From assembly GCA_033813635.1 (NCBI GenBank), contig JAPXRI010000010.1, positions 1 to 64,000 of the forward strand: a stretch of DNA of 64,000 bases, written 5' to 3'. This DNA comes from JAPXRI01 sp033813635 (GTDB lineage Bacteria; Bacillota; Clostridia; Oscillospirales; QAMX01). The notes under the pieces were generated by a model. That model had not been told where the DNA came from. It did no database searches and saw only the letters and a program-made list of their open reading frames with translations. This document shows positions 48,626 to 58,020 of the stretch, in pieces; positions within the stretch are counted from its first letter, which is position 1; every line of letters starts with the position of its first letter. Both the position numbers and the translations under genes were made by a program.

Positions 48626-50056
48626 TTATCCCACTGCCTTACCGGAAAGCGACCAGGTTGTGCTCCCCTCTATTTTAACGTCTATAAAACTGCCGATATG
48701 CTTGTCCTCTCCCCGGAAAACAACCAGCCTTCCGCCCGCCGTCCTCGCGGAAAGAAAGCCCTCCGGCTTGTTCTCCGCTTTACCGTCGACCAGCACCCTC
48801 ACGGTCCTGCCGATGTAGGCCGCGTGCTTTTCGGCGGAAATGCCGTTTTGCAGCTCAAGCAGCCTGTCGAAACGCCTGTTTTTCTCTTCTTTCGGCGTAT
48901 TGTCTTCGTATTCTGCGGCTTTCGTGCCCTTTCTCGGAGAGAAAATAAACGTAAATAGCGCGTCGAACCGAACCCTTTCGATCAGTTCAATGGTCTTTTC
49001 GAAATCTTCCTCCGTCTCGCCGGGAAAGCCCACGATAACGTCGCTGGTCAGTACCAGCCCGGGGATTTTCTCCCTCGCGGATTCGACCAGTTCCAGGTAA
49101 TGTTCGGCCGTATAGCCCCTGTTCATCAGCTTCAGTATTCGACTGCTTCCGGACTGAAACGGCAGGTGCAGATGCGGCGCTACCTTCCCGCAGTCCCTCA
49201 TCGCGCTAAACAGCTTGTCGTTTGCGTCCTTCGGATGACTTGTCATGAAACGAATCAGAAATTCTCCGGGCAGCGCGTTGATTGCCCGCAGCAGGTCCGG
49301 AAAATCCATTGCCCCAGGTTCGCTCTTTCCTTTGCCGTAGGAGTTTACGTTCTGACCCAGCAGCGTGATATCCTTGCAGCCTTCGGATATCAGTTTTTCG
49401 GCCGAGCTCAGGACATCCTCCGGCCGCCGGCTGCGCTCCCGCCCTCTGACATACGGTACAATGCAGTAGCTGCAGAAATTATCGCACCCGTACATAATCG
49501 GCAGCCAGCCGCGGACTCCTCCGTCCCTCCTCTTCGGAAGCCCTTCGGCGATTACACCGTCCGATTTCTCGACGGCAAAGGTCCTTTTACCGTTAACCAG
49601 CACATTAAAAAGGTGCTCCGGGAACCGCCAGAGCTCATGGGTGTTTACAACCATGGAGACATAGGGAAAACTCTTCTCAATCCTCTTCGCCACATGCTCC
49701 TCGCCCGCCATGCAGCCGCACAGGGCGATCACAAGTCCAGGCTTTTTCTGTTTAAACTTATAAAGCGCCCCGATATTGCCGTATACGCGCTGCTCCGCGT
49801 GTTCCCTGATCGCGCAGGTGTTGAACACGATAAGGTCCGCCTCTTCCGGGTCGGAGCAGATGCCGTATCCCATGTCACAGGCCATGCCGCGGATAATCTC
49901 GCTGTCCGCCTCGTTCTGCTGGCAGCCGTAGGTCTCCACGTAACACAGCTTCGCGCCGCCCCGGCCCGTGTCGTTAAATTCTCTTACCCGCGCCATGTAT
50001 TGGTATTGCGATTCTATTTTTTCGGAATCGATTTCAAATCTGCCGGAATTTTCCAA
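48626..50056 (-). CDS. miaB: tRNA methylthiotransferase MiaB
   Basis: A 476-residue radical-SAM methylthiotransferase that converts i6A37 to ms2i6A37 in tRNA. The N-terminal domain binds one cluster (VETYGCQQNEADSE, then NTCAIREHAEQR); the radical-SAM cluster is CDNFCSYCIVPYVRGRERSR; a TRAM domain ends the protein. It heads the miaB-mutS-mutL-miaA-hfq operon. A long open frame on the opposite strand (49100-50164) is a shadow of this gene. Confidence 0.97.
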   Translation of the reverse strand: MENSGRFEIDSEKIESQYQYMARVREFNDTGRGGAKLCYVETYGCQQNEADSEIIRGMACDMGYGICSDPEEADLIVFNTCAIREHAEQRVYGNIGALYKFKQKKPGLVIALCGCMAGEEHVAKRIEKSFPYVSMVVNTHELWRFPEHLFNVLVNGKRTFAVEKSDGVIAEGLPKRRDGGVRGWLPIMYGCDNFCSYCIVPYVRGRERSRRPEDVLSSAEKLISEGCKDITLLGQNVNSYGKGKSEPGAMDFPDLLRAINALPGEFLIRFMTSHPKDANDKLFSAMRDCGKVAPHLHLPFQSGSSRILKLMNRGYTAEHYLELVESAREKIPGLVLTSDVIVGFPGETEEDFEKTIELIERVRFDALFTFIFSPRKGTKAAEYEDNTPKEEKNRRFDRLLELQNGISAEKHAAYIGRTVRVLVDGKAENKPEGFLSARTAGGRLVVFRGEDKHIGSFIDVKIEGSTTWSLSGKAVG

Positions 50057-50119
50057 GTTAAACCATGTCTCCCAGATGCGTGTATTCTTCCTGATAAATT
50101 ATATCATATTCATGTCAAA

Positions 50120-50148
50120 TTGACTATAATAAATTTTTGTGTTATGAT
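50120..50148 (+). promoter_or_regulatory. Promoter for membrane-protein gene
   Basis: TTGACT (50120-50125), 17 bases, TATGAT (50143-50148). It faces away from miaB. Confidence 0.6.
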
Positions 50149-50193
50149 TATATGTGACTTTTAATGTCCCGTCATAAACGGAGGGCGATGCAG

Positions 50194-51372
50194 GTGCCTT
50201 ACACAAAAGAACAGCTCTACATAAAACGCGTTCTCCGCGAGATACAAAGGCATGAGGACGACGCCTATATCGATACAAAAATAAAAAACGAAATCACCGC
50301 GAAAATAAAGGCTCTTACCGGGGGCGATACCTCGGAGAAGGCCGTTGAGCTCGCGCTGAAACAACTCGGCCCGGCTTCAAAGCTCGGCAAGGAGTATAAA
50401 AAAGAATACCGCTTTTCGGCCGAAAGAATTAACGGGTTCCTGTTTTTCAACCGTTTCTTTGTCAACATGAGCGCTCCGGCGCTTATTCTGATCGCCGCGT
50501 TAGCCGTTTTCAGGATGTTTCCGCTGTCGGAATACCTGGCCTACGCCGTCTGCGCCGCCGCGGGTGTAATCGCCGGAATCATCGCCTACACCGCGTTTTA
50601 TAAAGCCGTCTACGCCGTCCTCACCGCGGCGCTGCCGTCCTTTCTGCTGATTTTTTACCCATTAAAGGACGCGCTGAGCGCTCGTTTGGATTACGGCGTG
50701 CCATTTTTCAGGGAGCTGTTTGGCTATTCCAACCATACGGTGTTATTTATAATTCTTTTTTCCGTACTCGCCTACGCCGTCACAGTGTCGTGGCTGCACG
50801 CAAAATTCTATTTTCGAAAGTTCAATTACCGATATATCCACGCCGAGCTTGTCTTTTTCGTGCTCGCCGTCCTCGCCGGCTTTACCGTCTTCGCCGTCGA
50901 TCTTAAAAAGTCGAACGATGCAGAGGCCTCTATCCTTCTCGATAAGCTTGGCGAGCAGTACGAGATCTATCTCGAATCCGGCAACATGCCGGACACCCTT
51001 CCCGCTCTCGGCGACGAGGCCTCAAGGCTGTCCGAGCTTTACGGCGGAATATATCTTTCCCCCCCAAAGCTGACTTCTAACGCGATCCCGGCTGTTTTTA
51101 AAATTTTCTCTCTCTATGACTCGGGCTACGAAAATCTTATAACATATTACCACAGCATGTACGACCCGACAAAGGGCATCCCGTTCGATACGAAGACGCT
51201 TGACGCGATGCTGTCCGACGCCAAGCAAAAGGCCGGAGTCATACTCAGCGGAAAAGGCGGCGGTGATTTTAAAACGCTTCTGAACGTTTTATCGAGGTTC
51301 GAAACGCTTCGCTCCGAAATCGAATCCTCCGTTGACGTCTGCTATGAAAAATGGGCATATTCCGCGGGCTGA
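50194..51372 (+). CDS. Membrane protein with DUF1700-like N terminus
   Basis: A 392-residue protein. The first 70 residues (YTKEQLYIKRVLREIQRHED through VELALKQLGPASKLGKEYKK) form a helical, charged region like the signalling or permease-prefix domains of many Firmicutes membrane proteins. Six or seven spans follow (about 90-250), and the last 130 residues are soluble and probably outside. GTG (50194) is preferred because GGAGGG lies eight bases upstream; the ATG at 50188 is too close to that site and the ATG at 50164 would leave almost no leader after the promoter. Function unknown. Confidence 0.65.
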   Translation: MPYTKEQLYIKRVLREIQRHEDDAYIDTKIKNEITAKIKALTGGDTSEKAVELALKQLGPASKLGKEYKKEYRFSAERINGFLFFNRFFVNMSAPALILIAALAVFRMFPLSEYLAYAVCAAAGVIAGIIAYTAFYKAVYAVLTAALPSFLLIFYPLKDALSARLDYGVPFFRELFGYSNHTVLFIILFSVLAYAVTVSWLHAKFYFRKFNYRYIHAELVFFVLAVLAGFTVFAVDLKKSNDAEASILLDKLGEQYEIYLESGNMPDTLPALGDEASRLSELYGGIYLSPPKLTSNAIPAVFKIFSLYDSGYENLITYYHSMYDPTKGIPFDTKTLDAMLSDAKQKAGVILSGKGGGDFKTLLNVLSRFETLRSEIESSVDVCYEKWAYSAG

Positions 51373-51425
51373 TCTGGTCCGTCTCCCGATATTTTTGCGT
51401 TTCAATACCGGGTTAAAAATTTTTC

Positions 51426-51454
51426 TTGCGTTTTTACAGATAATATGATATGAT
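51426..51454 (+). promoter_or_regulatory. Promoter of secG
   Basis: TTGCGT (51426-51431), 17 bases, TATGAT (51449-51454), 79 bases before the start. Confidence 0.5.
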
Positions 51455-51533
51455 AATCGTCGGTACTTTTTCATGTCTTTCTTACATTATCGGACACATC
51501 CGTTAAATACCAAAATCGGATTGGAGAATTATT

Positions 51534-51776
51534 ATGCTGAAAGCCGTCATCACCATCCTTCAAATGCTTTGCTGCGTCGTATTGATTATCGTTATTCTTC
51601 TTCAGAAGGGAACCAGGGATTCCCTCGGCACAATCACCGGGTCCTCCGACTCCTATGTGTCAAAAACCAAATCCAGAAGCATAGACGATAAGCTTAGGAA
51701 GATTACCATTGCGATGACTGTGTTGTTTATCATAACCACGGTCGGACTCAATATTCTGGCCCTCGCCAACGGTTAA
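51534..51776 (+). CDS. secG: Preprotein translocase subunit SecG
   Basis: An 80-residue protein with two spans (ILQMLCCVVLIIVILLQKG and ITIAMTVLFIITTVGLNIL) and the LLQKGTRDSLGTITGSSDSY loop typical of SecG. It aids the SecYEG channel. The ATG follows TTGGAGAA. Its last codon and stop form part of a 27-bp tandem repeat. Confidence 0.93.
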   Translation: MLKAVITILQMLCCVVLIIVILLQKGTRDSLGTITGSSDSYVSKTKSRSIDDKLRKITIAMTVLFIITTVGLNILALANG

Positions 51777-51850
51777 ACCTGCTTATTTTATACTGCCGGT
51801 TAAACCTGCTTATTTTATACTGCCGGTTAAACCTGCTTATTTTATACTGC
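51771..51850 (+). repeat. 27-bp tandem repeat, three copies
   Basis: Copies at 51771-51797, 51798-51824 and 51825-51850 are identical except that the last lacks one base. Each unit reads ggttaaacctgcttatttta plus seven more bases. The first copy contains the secG stop codon; the third runs into the terminator stem. Confidence 0.95.
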
Positions 51851-51883
51851 GGTTTCGGAAAATCCGAAACCGCAGTGTTTTTA
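51847..51883 (+). terminator. Terminator of secG
   Basis: A 13-bp perfect stem (51847-51859 with 51863-51875), loop AAA, then TGTTTTTTA. It lies between convergent genes; the T tract overlaps the stop of the minus-strand gene. Confidence 0.88.
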
Positions 51884-53116
51884 TTGCCCTATAACCGGCG
51901 CGCCGTATTTTCGCGCCGTCTTTTCCGCGCCGTTGCCTACTGCAAAAGCCCGTCCGTTGTAGATCTTAAGCGTTTTTTCCAAAAGAGCATCGTTTTCCGC
52001 GGCAAACGCCACCGGAGTTTGGAGAAGATATTGATTTTCCGCGAAAATCTCCACATCCTGTTCCGAGCCGATTTTGATTACCGGAATCCGTTTTTCGTCG
52101 GGCTCAGCGTCCGTTATATCGTCCGCGAAGCTCTCGCCGATTTCGAAGACTTCGCCGGTCTCCGGGAGCGTATCGTAGATAAAAGCTTTCTTTTCATTCG
52201 CCGCGAGGATTTTTTCCTCCCGCGGGTATTCGATGCTCAGTATTTCGTTCGGGAGTTTTTGCAGCTCTTCCTTCAATCTCGCGATATGCTTTTCTTCCGT
52301 CCCGCAGCAGCCGCCGAACAGCCTTACCCCTGCCCGGGCGAATCCCTCTGTATGCGCCGCGAAACAGGCGTCCGTCATCGTATAGCGGGCGTTGCCGTGG
52401 GAATCCGTCTCCGGAATGCCTGCATTGGGCTTGGAGAGCAGAGGAACTCTGGTGTGAGCCGCGAGAGGACGCGTCAGTTTCAACATGTCCTCCGGGCCGG
52501 TTGAGCAGTTTATTCCGAAGGCGTCCGCCCCCATCGACTGCACAACCGAGAGCGCCGCGAGCGGCTCGGTGCCGTTCAGAGTTCTCCCGTTTTTCTCAAA
52601 CGTAAAGCTGCAGACAAACGGCTTTTTTGAAACGCTCCTGACGGCGAGCAGCGCCGCCCTCGCCTCGGCCAGCGTCATCAACGTCTCCGCGATAAAAAAG
52701 TCGACGCCGGCTTTTTCGAGCGCTTCCGCCTGCTCCGCGTAGATATCTAAAAGCATGTCGAAGGTGAAGTCGCCGAACGGGCGCAGAAACACCCCAAGCG
52801 AGGACATATCTCCGCCCACCGACGCGCTGTCTCCAACCGCCTCGCGGGTAAGCTTCACCAGCTCTATGTTCATTTCCTGGAGCGATTTTTCCAGGCCGTA
52901 TTTTTTCAGCTTTACCCGGTTCGCTCCGAAGGTCGGGGCGTAGAGCGCCTCCGACCCCGCGGTTATAAAGCGCCTCTGCAGCACAAGAAGCGCGGAAGGG
53001 TTATCCAAAATCCATTTCTCCGGGCATACGCCCGATGGCATTCCGGCTTTCTGGAGATTGATTCCCGTCGAGCCGTCGAGAACGATGTACCGGTCAAAGC
53101 CCGGCTTAAATTTCAT
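51881..53116 (-). CDS. Homocysteine S-methyltransferase family protein
   Basis: A 411-residue protein. The first 290 residues are the zinc-type methyltransferase barrel as in the N-terminal part of MetH: DGSTGINLQKAGMP, FGINCSTGPEDML with the first zinc cysteine and LFGGCCGTEEKHI with the other two. The C-terminal 120 residues are not the usual full folate domain; the stretch NDALLEKTLKIYNGRAF and then AEKTARKYGAPVI recalls part of the pterin-binding domain in reduced form. It may be the first half of a split methionine synthase. It follows argS by 15 bases. Confidence 0.85.
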   Translation of the reverse strand: MKFKPGFDRYIVLDGSTGINLQKAGMPSGVCPEKWILDNPSALLVLQRRFITAGSEALYAPTFGANRVKLKKYGLEKSLQEMNIELVKLTREAVGDSASVGGDMSSLGVFLRPFGDFTFDMLLDIYAEQAEALEKAGVDFFIAETLMTLAEARAALLAVRSVSKKPFVCSFTFEKNGRTLNGTEPLAALSVVQSMGADAFGINCSTGPEDMLKLTRPLAAHTRVPLLSKPNAGIPETDSHGNARYTMTDACFAAHTEGFARAGVRLFGGCCGTEEKHIARLKEELQKLPNEILSIEYPREEKILAANEKKAFIYDTLPETGEVFEIGESFADDITDAEPDEKRIPVIKIGSEQDVEIFAENQYLLQTPVAFAAENDALLEKTLKIYNGRAFAVGNGAEKTARKYGAPVIGQ

Positions 53117-53131
53117 AGTCCGACCTCTCCC

Positions 53132-54829
53132 TTACATCTGCTCCGGAGCGGAGATCTTCAGCATTGAGAGCACGTTCGATAGGACGCTCCGCGTCACGTC
53201 GCAGAGCATCAGGCGCGCGCGCGCGGTCTTTTCCTCTGCGTCCTTTATCCTGACTTCGGTATAGAAGCTGTGGAACGCCGTGGCAAGCTCCACGAGGTAT
53301 CTTGTAAGCCTGAACGGCTCGTAGTCCCTCGCGGCAAGCCTGATCTCCTCCGGCAGCATGGCTATCTGCTTTATCAGCGCTTTTTCGGCCTGCTCGGACA
53401 GAAGGCCGATATCCGTCTCTTCTGCCTTCGACGGGAAAAGCCCGGCTTCAGCCAGCTTCTTCAGCATTGTGCAGATTCTCGCGTGGGCGTATTGGACATA
53501 ATAGACCGGATTGTCGCTGTCCTCCTTCACCGCGAGGTCAAGGTCGAATTCAAGGTGGGACTCGTTCTGGCGGGAGTTGAAGAAAAACCGCACCGCGTCG
53601 ACGCTTATCTCATCCAGCAGATTTGACAGCGTGATGACCTTTCCCGTGCGCTTCGACATGCGCACCGACTCCCCGTTCCGCTGCAGGTCCACAAGCTGAT
53701 ATAACACAAAATCCAGCTTTGACGGGTCTATTCCCAGCGCCTGCATGCCGGCTTTAAACCTGATGACGTGGCCGTGGTGGTCCGCGCCGAAAACGTCGAC
53801 AACCTTGTCAAAGCCCCTCTTGAGGAACTTGTTGCGGTGGTAGGCTATATCCACCGCGTAATATGTGTAAAAACCGTTTGACTTGACGATGACCTCGTCT
53901 TTTTCCATTCCGAACAGCGTCCCTTTAAACCACAAAGCGCCGTCTTTTTCATAGAGCATGCCGTTTTTCTTTAGGATATCGACGGTTTCCTTTACTTCGC
54001 CGTTTTCGTGCAGCGACGACTCGTAAAACCAGGTGTCGTATTCCACCTTATAACGCGCAAGGTCTGCGCGCATGAGTTCGATGTTCTTTTTTATGCCGTA
54101 TTCGCGCATCAGCTTCTGACGTTTCTCGGCGTCCATATTCAGATATTCGTCGCCGTGCTCGGCAATCAGTTCGGCGGCGCGCTCCTTAATGTCGTCGCCG
54201 TGATAGCCGTTTTCGGGGAACGGAAAGCTGTCCTCGCCCTTAAGCTGCTGAATATACCTCGCCTCAACCGATTTACCGTAAAGATCGACCTGATTACCGG
54301 CGTCGTTTACATAGAACTCCCTGCTTACCCTGTAGCCGGCGCGCTCAAGCACGGAGGAAAGGGAGTCGCCGAGCACACCCCCCCGGGCGTTGCCGAGATG
54401 CATCGGCCCGGTCGGATTCGCGGAGACAAACTCGACCATCACCTTCTGCCCCTTGCCGATGTCATCGTAGCCATACCTATCCGACATTGCGGAGGCGGTT
54501 TCCAGCACCGACGCGTACCACTCCGGACCTAAAAACGCGTTTATAAAGCCCGGTCCGTCGACGGAGTAGGATGAGAACAGGGCGTTTCGCTTCATATTCG
54601 ATACGATTATTTCCGCGATCTTTCTCGGGGCCATGCGGAGCGGCTTCGCCATCGACAGCGCGAAATTTGACGACAGATCACCGAAGCGCGAATCTTTGGG
54701 TACTTCCACCGCGGGCTCGGCTATCTCGGTTTTGCTCAACTCCCCTTTTTCAGCCGCCGACAAATAACCTTCCGCTACCAGCCGCGACAGCGTTTGCTTT
54801 GCTTCCGAATACATGTTGTTTTTTATCAT
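53132..54829 (-). CDS. argS: Arginyl-tRNA synthetase
   Basis: A 565-residue class I synthetase. The HIGH-type motif lies in NPTGPMHLGNARGG, the KMSK-like motif in VRMSKRTGKVITLSNLLDEI, and the C-terminal DALR anticodon-binding domain includes YVQYAHARICTMLKK. It charges arginine tRNAs such as the tRNA-Arg at 9.8 kb. Normal length. Confidence 0.97.
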   Translation of the reverse strand: MIKNNMYSEAKQTLSRLVAEGYLSAAEKGELSKTEIAEPAVEVPKDSRFGDLSSNFALSMAKPLRMAPRKIAEIIVSNMKRNALFSSYSVDGPGFINAFLGPEWYASVLETASAMSDRYGYDDIGKGQKVMVEFVSANPTGPMHLGNARGGVLGDSLSSVLERAGYRVSREFYVNDAGNQVDLYGKSVEARYIQQLKGEDSFPFPENGYHGDDIKERAAELIAEHGDEYLNMDAEKRQKLMREYGIKKNIELMRADLARYKVEYDTWFYESSLHENGEVKETVDILKKNGMLYEKDGALWFKGTLFGMEKDEVIVKSNGFYTYYAVDIAYHRNKFLKRGFDKVVDVFGADHHGHVIRFKAGMQALGIDPSKLDFVLYQLVDLQRNGESVRMSKRTGKVITLSNLLDEISVDAVRFFFNSRQNESHLEFDLDLAVKEDSDNPVYYVQYAHARICTMLKKLAEAGLFPSKAEETDIGLLSEQAEKALIKQIAMLPEEIRLAARDYEPFRLTRYLVELATAFHSFYTEVRIKDAEEKTARARLMLCDVTRSVLSNVLSMLKISAPEQM

Positions 54830-54847
54830 TGGTCCATCCCCACGCTG

Positions 54848-55321
54848 CTATTGCTTGATTGTTTTAGCCGTCTCATCTTCAGACCGCTTTATGTCTATCG
54901 AAAAGTAGTTGTACCCCGCGACGGCGTTGTCTATCTCTATCGAATAATCCACCTTAAGGCTTCCGCCGTTTTCGTCGAACGACGAGTCGATTTCGAAGGC
55001 GTTTACGCCCACCGTGAAGGCTCCCATCGGCGTCTCGTAGAGCGACAGGTGCTTCTGGCCCTTTTCAAAGGTCATCTGGGAGCTGATATACCCGCTCCGC
55101 TCGACGGTGACCTTCGACCCCTCTACGGAGACGTGGGTTTTCGTACCCTCCATGCCGGTCAGGCTGCTCTCGTTGTATTTAATATGGTAGATCCCGTTCT
55201 TTATGCCGTAGCTCCCGCGCGTGACAAACTCGATCTCCTCGCTCTCGCTGCCTGCCGGCTGCTGTTCGCTTTTAATCGAGATTATCGCTGGCATATTCAT
55301 ACCGGTTTTTTCTGATTTCAT
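54848..55321 (-). CDS. DUF1934 (YwiB-like) beta-barrel protein
   Basis: A protein of about 157 residues, nearly all beta strands (IEFVTRGSYGIKNGIYHIKY, VERSGYISSQMTFEKGQKHL, LKVDYSIEIDNAVAGYN), matching the small calycin-like DUF1934 family. That family often sits next to argS in Firmicutes. The ATG at 55321 lies six bases after GGAG; the ATG at 55351 (ten residues longer, with an AAGG site) is also possible. Function unknown. Confidence 0.82.
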   Translation of the reverse strand: MKSEKTGMNMPAIISIKSEQQPAGSESEEIEFVTRGSYGIKNGIYHIKYNESSLTGMEGTKTHVSVEGSKVTVERSGYISSQMTFEKGQKHLSLYETPMGAFTVGVNAFEIDSSFDENGGSLKVDYSIEIDNAVAGYNYFSIDIKRSEDETAKTIKQ

Positions 55322-55416
55322 TTTAAACTCCATATCAGATATATTTTTCATGATCGCCTTCTAAGGAGGCATCCCCGGTGAGTCCCCGCGCTGCCCGCGC
55401 GGTTAACCGTACCGGC

Positions 55417-56481
55417 CTATCTGACACCCTCTTCGAAGGCGTAGTCGATCAGTCTCGAGATCAGCTCCCTGTACGGAACTCCCGCTCTTTCAAACAGCTT
55501 AGGGAACATGCTGATGCTTGTAAATCCGGGGATTGTGTTGATCTCGTTGAATATCACTTCGCCGTCGCTCTTCCTTAGGAAGAAATCGACCCTCGAAAGC
55601 CCGCGGCAGTCGAGAAGCTTATAAACCTTGAGCGCGGTCGCTCTGAGCTTCTCCTTCGCCTCCGCCGGAATGTCCGGGTCAAATACCAGACCGCTGGTGC
55701 CATCGATATATTTTGCCTCATAGGAGTAGAATTCTCTCGACGGAAGAATCTGGCCGACGCCGGATACAATCGGATTTCTGTTTCCCATAACGGCGGTCTC
55801 AAGCTCGAGGCCGTCGATAAACTCCTCGACTAAAATCTTTTCGTCGTACTTCCCAGCGAGTGCCAGGGCTTTTTTCAAATCCTCCGCGTTTTTCGCTTTC
55901 GATACGCCCACCGAAGAGCCGGTGTTTGCGGGCTTGACGAACACGGGGTATGAGAGCTTACTCTGAACACGTAAAACAACTCCGTCTACGTTGCTCTCAA
56001 GCTCCGATGCCGTGGCAAACACGCATTCGGCCTGCGAAATTCCCTCCAGAGCGCAAAGCCTTTTGGTCAGCGCTTTATCCATGCACACCGCGGCCGAGGT
56101 CGTGCCGCAGCCGACAAACGGAATTCCGGCGAGGGTGAAAAGACCCTGTATTCTTCCGTCCTCTCCGTTCTCGCCGTGGAGAACCGGGAAAACGCAATCC
56201 GGCTTTATTACACCGTTTTCCGTATGTATGCCCGCGTACCTGCCCCTCGACGGCGAGAAGAAGCACTCGGTATTCTTTTTTTCGTTAAGCCATTCGCCTT
56301 TTTCTATTTTATCGGGGGCCGCGGAGGTCAGAATCCAGCGGCCGTCCTTCGTTATGCCGATCTCAATAATATCGTATTTATCCCTGTCGATATTCGCGAT
56401 TACGGAGGCCGCCGAAGCGCAGGAGACCTCGTGTTCCGGCGACATGCCGCCGAAAAGGATCAAAACAGTTTTCTTATCCAT
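55417..56481 (-). CDS. ddl: D-alanine-D-alanine ligase
   Basis: A 354-residue ATP-grasp ligase that makes D-Ala-D-Ala for peptidoglycan. ILFGGMSPEHEVSCASA opens it, PVFVKPANTGSSVGVSK is the ATP-grasp block, and EVIFNEINTIPGFTSISMFP carries the metal ligands. The EFYSYEAKYIDG segment has the tyrosine seen in D-Ala-D-Ala rather than D-Ala-D-Lac ligases. Normal length. Confidence 0.96.
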   Translation of the reverse strand: MDKKTVLILFGGMSPEHEVSCASAASVIANIDRDKYDIIEIGITKDGRWILTSAAPDKIEKGEWLNEKKNTECFFSPSRGRYAGIHTENGVIKPDCVFPVLHGENGEDGRIQGLFTLAGIPFVGCGTTSAAVCMDKALTKRLCALEGISQAECVFATASELESNVDGVVLRVQSKLSYPVFVKPANTGSSVGVSKAKNAEDLKKALALAGKYDEKILVEEFIDGLELETAVMGNRNPIVSGVGQILPSREFYSYEAKYIDGTSGLVFDPDIPAEAKEKLRATALKVYKLLDCRGLSRVDFFLRKSDGEVIFNEINTIPGFTSISMFPKLFERAGVPYRELISRLIDYAFEEGVR

Positions 56482-56564
56482 TAACCGGAAAATCCTTCTC
56501 CCTTTTTATCGATATACTGATCTGATTATTTAGATATAATAGCATAGATTGATGAAAATTGCAA

Positions 56565-57980
56565 TTACTTTATCGGCAGTTCCCTGACTGCTCTTGTAGG
56601 CAGTTCCCTGACTGCTCTTCTGAACGCCTCTCCCCGTTCCTCAAAGTTTTTAAACGCATCGAAGGACGCGCAGGCAGGCGACAAAATCACGATGTCTCCC
56701 GGGACCGCGGTCGCGTAAGCCGTCATCACGGCGTTTTCAAGGGTTTTTTCCTCTATGATTTCGGGGTTTCCCTGGCAGTAATCCGCACTGTTTCTTATTG
56801 CCGAGGCGATTTTGCCCGCGGTATGCCCCGATAGAATCACGCGCTTTGTCTTTTTGACAAGCGCATCCCCGAGCTCGTCAAACGAGATATTTTTATCGCT
56901 GCCCCCGGCGATCAGAACGATTTTCTTGTCAAACACGGAGAGCGCTGCCATCGTCCTTGTCGGGGAGGAGTCGATCGACGAGTTGTAGTATTTGACGCCG
57001 TTGAGTTCCCTGACGAATTCAAGCCGGTTCGGCACGCCGCCGAAGTTCCTCGCGACCGCGCGGATATCCTCCGTTGAGACATACTCCCGGACCGCGCCGA
57101 TCGCCGCCATGTAGTTCTCCACATTGTGCATGCCGGGCAGCCTTATTTCACGAATGTCCAAAAGGCTTTCAGTTTTTCCGCCGATAGCGCAGACGATCTC
57201 GTTTCCGTTTAGGAATACGCCGTTTTCCGGCGCGCATCTGCGAGAGAACGGAACGCTAACCGCCTTTGTCTCATCGAGAAAGGCCCTTGTAATCTCGTTG
57301 TCGAAATTCCCCACGGTTTTGTCTTTTTCGCTCTGGTGCGCGAAGATGTTTCCCTTCGCGGCGATATATTCCGCCATATCGGTGTGCTTGTCGAGGTGGT
57401 TTGGCGAGACGTTCGTAATCACCGCGATGTGGGGCGAACGCTTCATGTCCATTAGCTGGAAGGACGACAGCTCGACCACCGAGAAAGCGTCTTTATCCAT
57501 TTCCGGTATTTCGGACAAAAGCGGCTTTCCGATATTTCCTCCGAGGTATACCCTATAACCGGCTTGTTTCAGGATTTCCGATATAAGCGTCGAGGTCGTT
57601 GTTTTGCCGTCGCTGCCCGTGATCCCGATGATTTTTGTCGGACAGAGCTCAAAGAACAGCTCCATTTCCGACGTAACCTGCGCACCGTTTTCCAACGCGA
57701 GGCGAAGTCCGCGGGCGGTGGGCAGAACGCCCGGCGTCCTGAAAATCAGACTCTCTCCGATGTCGTCGAGATAATGCTCACCGCTGACGAACTTAACGCC
57801 CTTATCTCTGAGCTCGGCCGCTTCGCCGCCGAGCTCTTCCACGCTTTTTTTATCGTAAACCGTGATTTTCGCACCGTGAGTATAGAGAAGTCTGATCAGC
57901 GGCAGATTGCTCACGCCGAGCCCGATAACCCCGACCTTTTTCCCTCGTATGGCCTCGAAACAATTCTCAAATTCCGTCAA
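56565..57980 (-). CDS. murD: UDP-N-acetylmuramoylalanine-D-glutamate ligase
   Basis: A 471-residue Mur ligase that adds D-Glu in peptidoglycan synthesis. KVGVIGLGVSNLPLIRLLY is the UDP-binding start, IIGITGSDGKTTTSTLI the ATP loop, and VVELSSFQL and YNSSIDSSPTRTMAAL the metal and substrate parts. The TTG at 57980 follows GGGAGG by seven bases. The longer open frame to 58049 is excluded because it covers a promoter. The C terminus ends in a duplicated RAVRELP unit, seemingly a recent 24-bp duplication. Confidence 0.95.
   Translation of the reverse strand: MTEFENCFEAIRGKKVGVIGLGVSNLPLIRLLYTHGAKITVYDKKSVEELGGEAAELRDKGVKFVSGEHYLDDIGESLIFRTPGVLPTARGLRLALENGAQVTSEMELFFELCPTKIIGITGSDGKTTTSTLISEILKQAGYRVYLGGNIGKPLLSEIPEMDKDAFSVVELSSFQLMDMKRSPHIAVITNVSPNHLDKHTDMAEYIAAKGNIFAHQSEKDKTVGNFDNEITRAFLDETKAVSVPFSRRCAPENGVFLNGNEIVCAIGGKTESLLDIREIRLPGMHNVENYMAAIGAVREYVSTEDIRAVARNFGGVPNRLEFVRELNGVKYYNSSIDSSPTRTMAALSVFDKKIVLIAGGSDKNISFDELGDALVKKTKRVILSGHTAGKIASAIRNSADYCQGNPEIIEEKTLENAVMTAYATAVPGDIVILSPACASFDAFKNFEERGEAFRRAVRELPTRAVRELPIK
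56575..56622 (-). repeat. 24-bp duplication in murD 3' end
   Basis: Two adjacent 24-base units (56575-56598 and 56599-56622) share their first 21 bases and encode RAVRELPT and RAVRELPI in frame. Confidence 0.9.
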
Positions 57981-58020
57981 GCTATAACCTCCCGCGCCGG
58001 ATTTTGGTAAGCCGAGTATT

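Noticed and set aside
49100..50164. 354-residue open frame on the plus strand
   Set aside because: It is fully antisense to miaB, whose motifs are complete; composition is that of a shadow frame and there is no convincing ribosome site.
51771..51850. 27-bp direct repeats as a CRISPR-like array
   Set aside because: There are no spacers between copies; it is a simple tandem duplication.
54794..55315. 173-residue plus-strand frame opposite the DUF1934 gene
   Set aside because: Antisense to a recognised beta-barrel protein and the argS start; no ribosome site.
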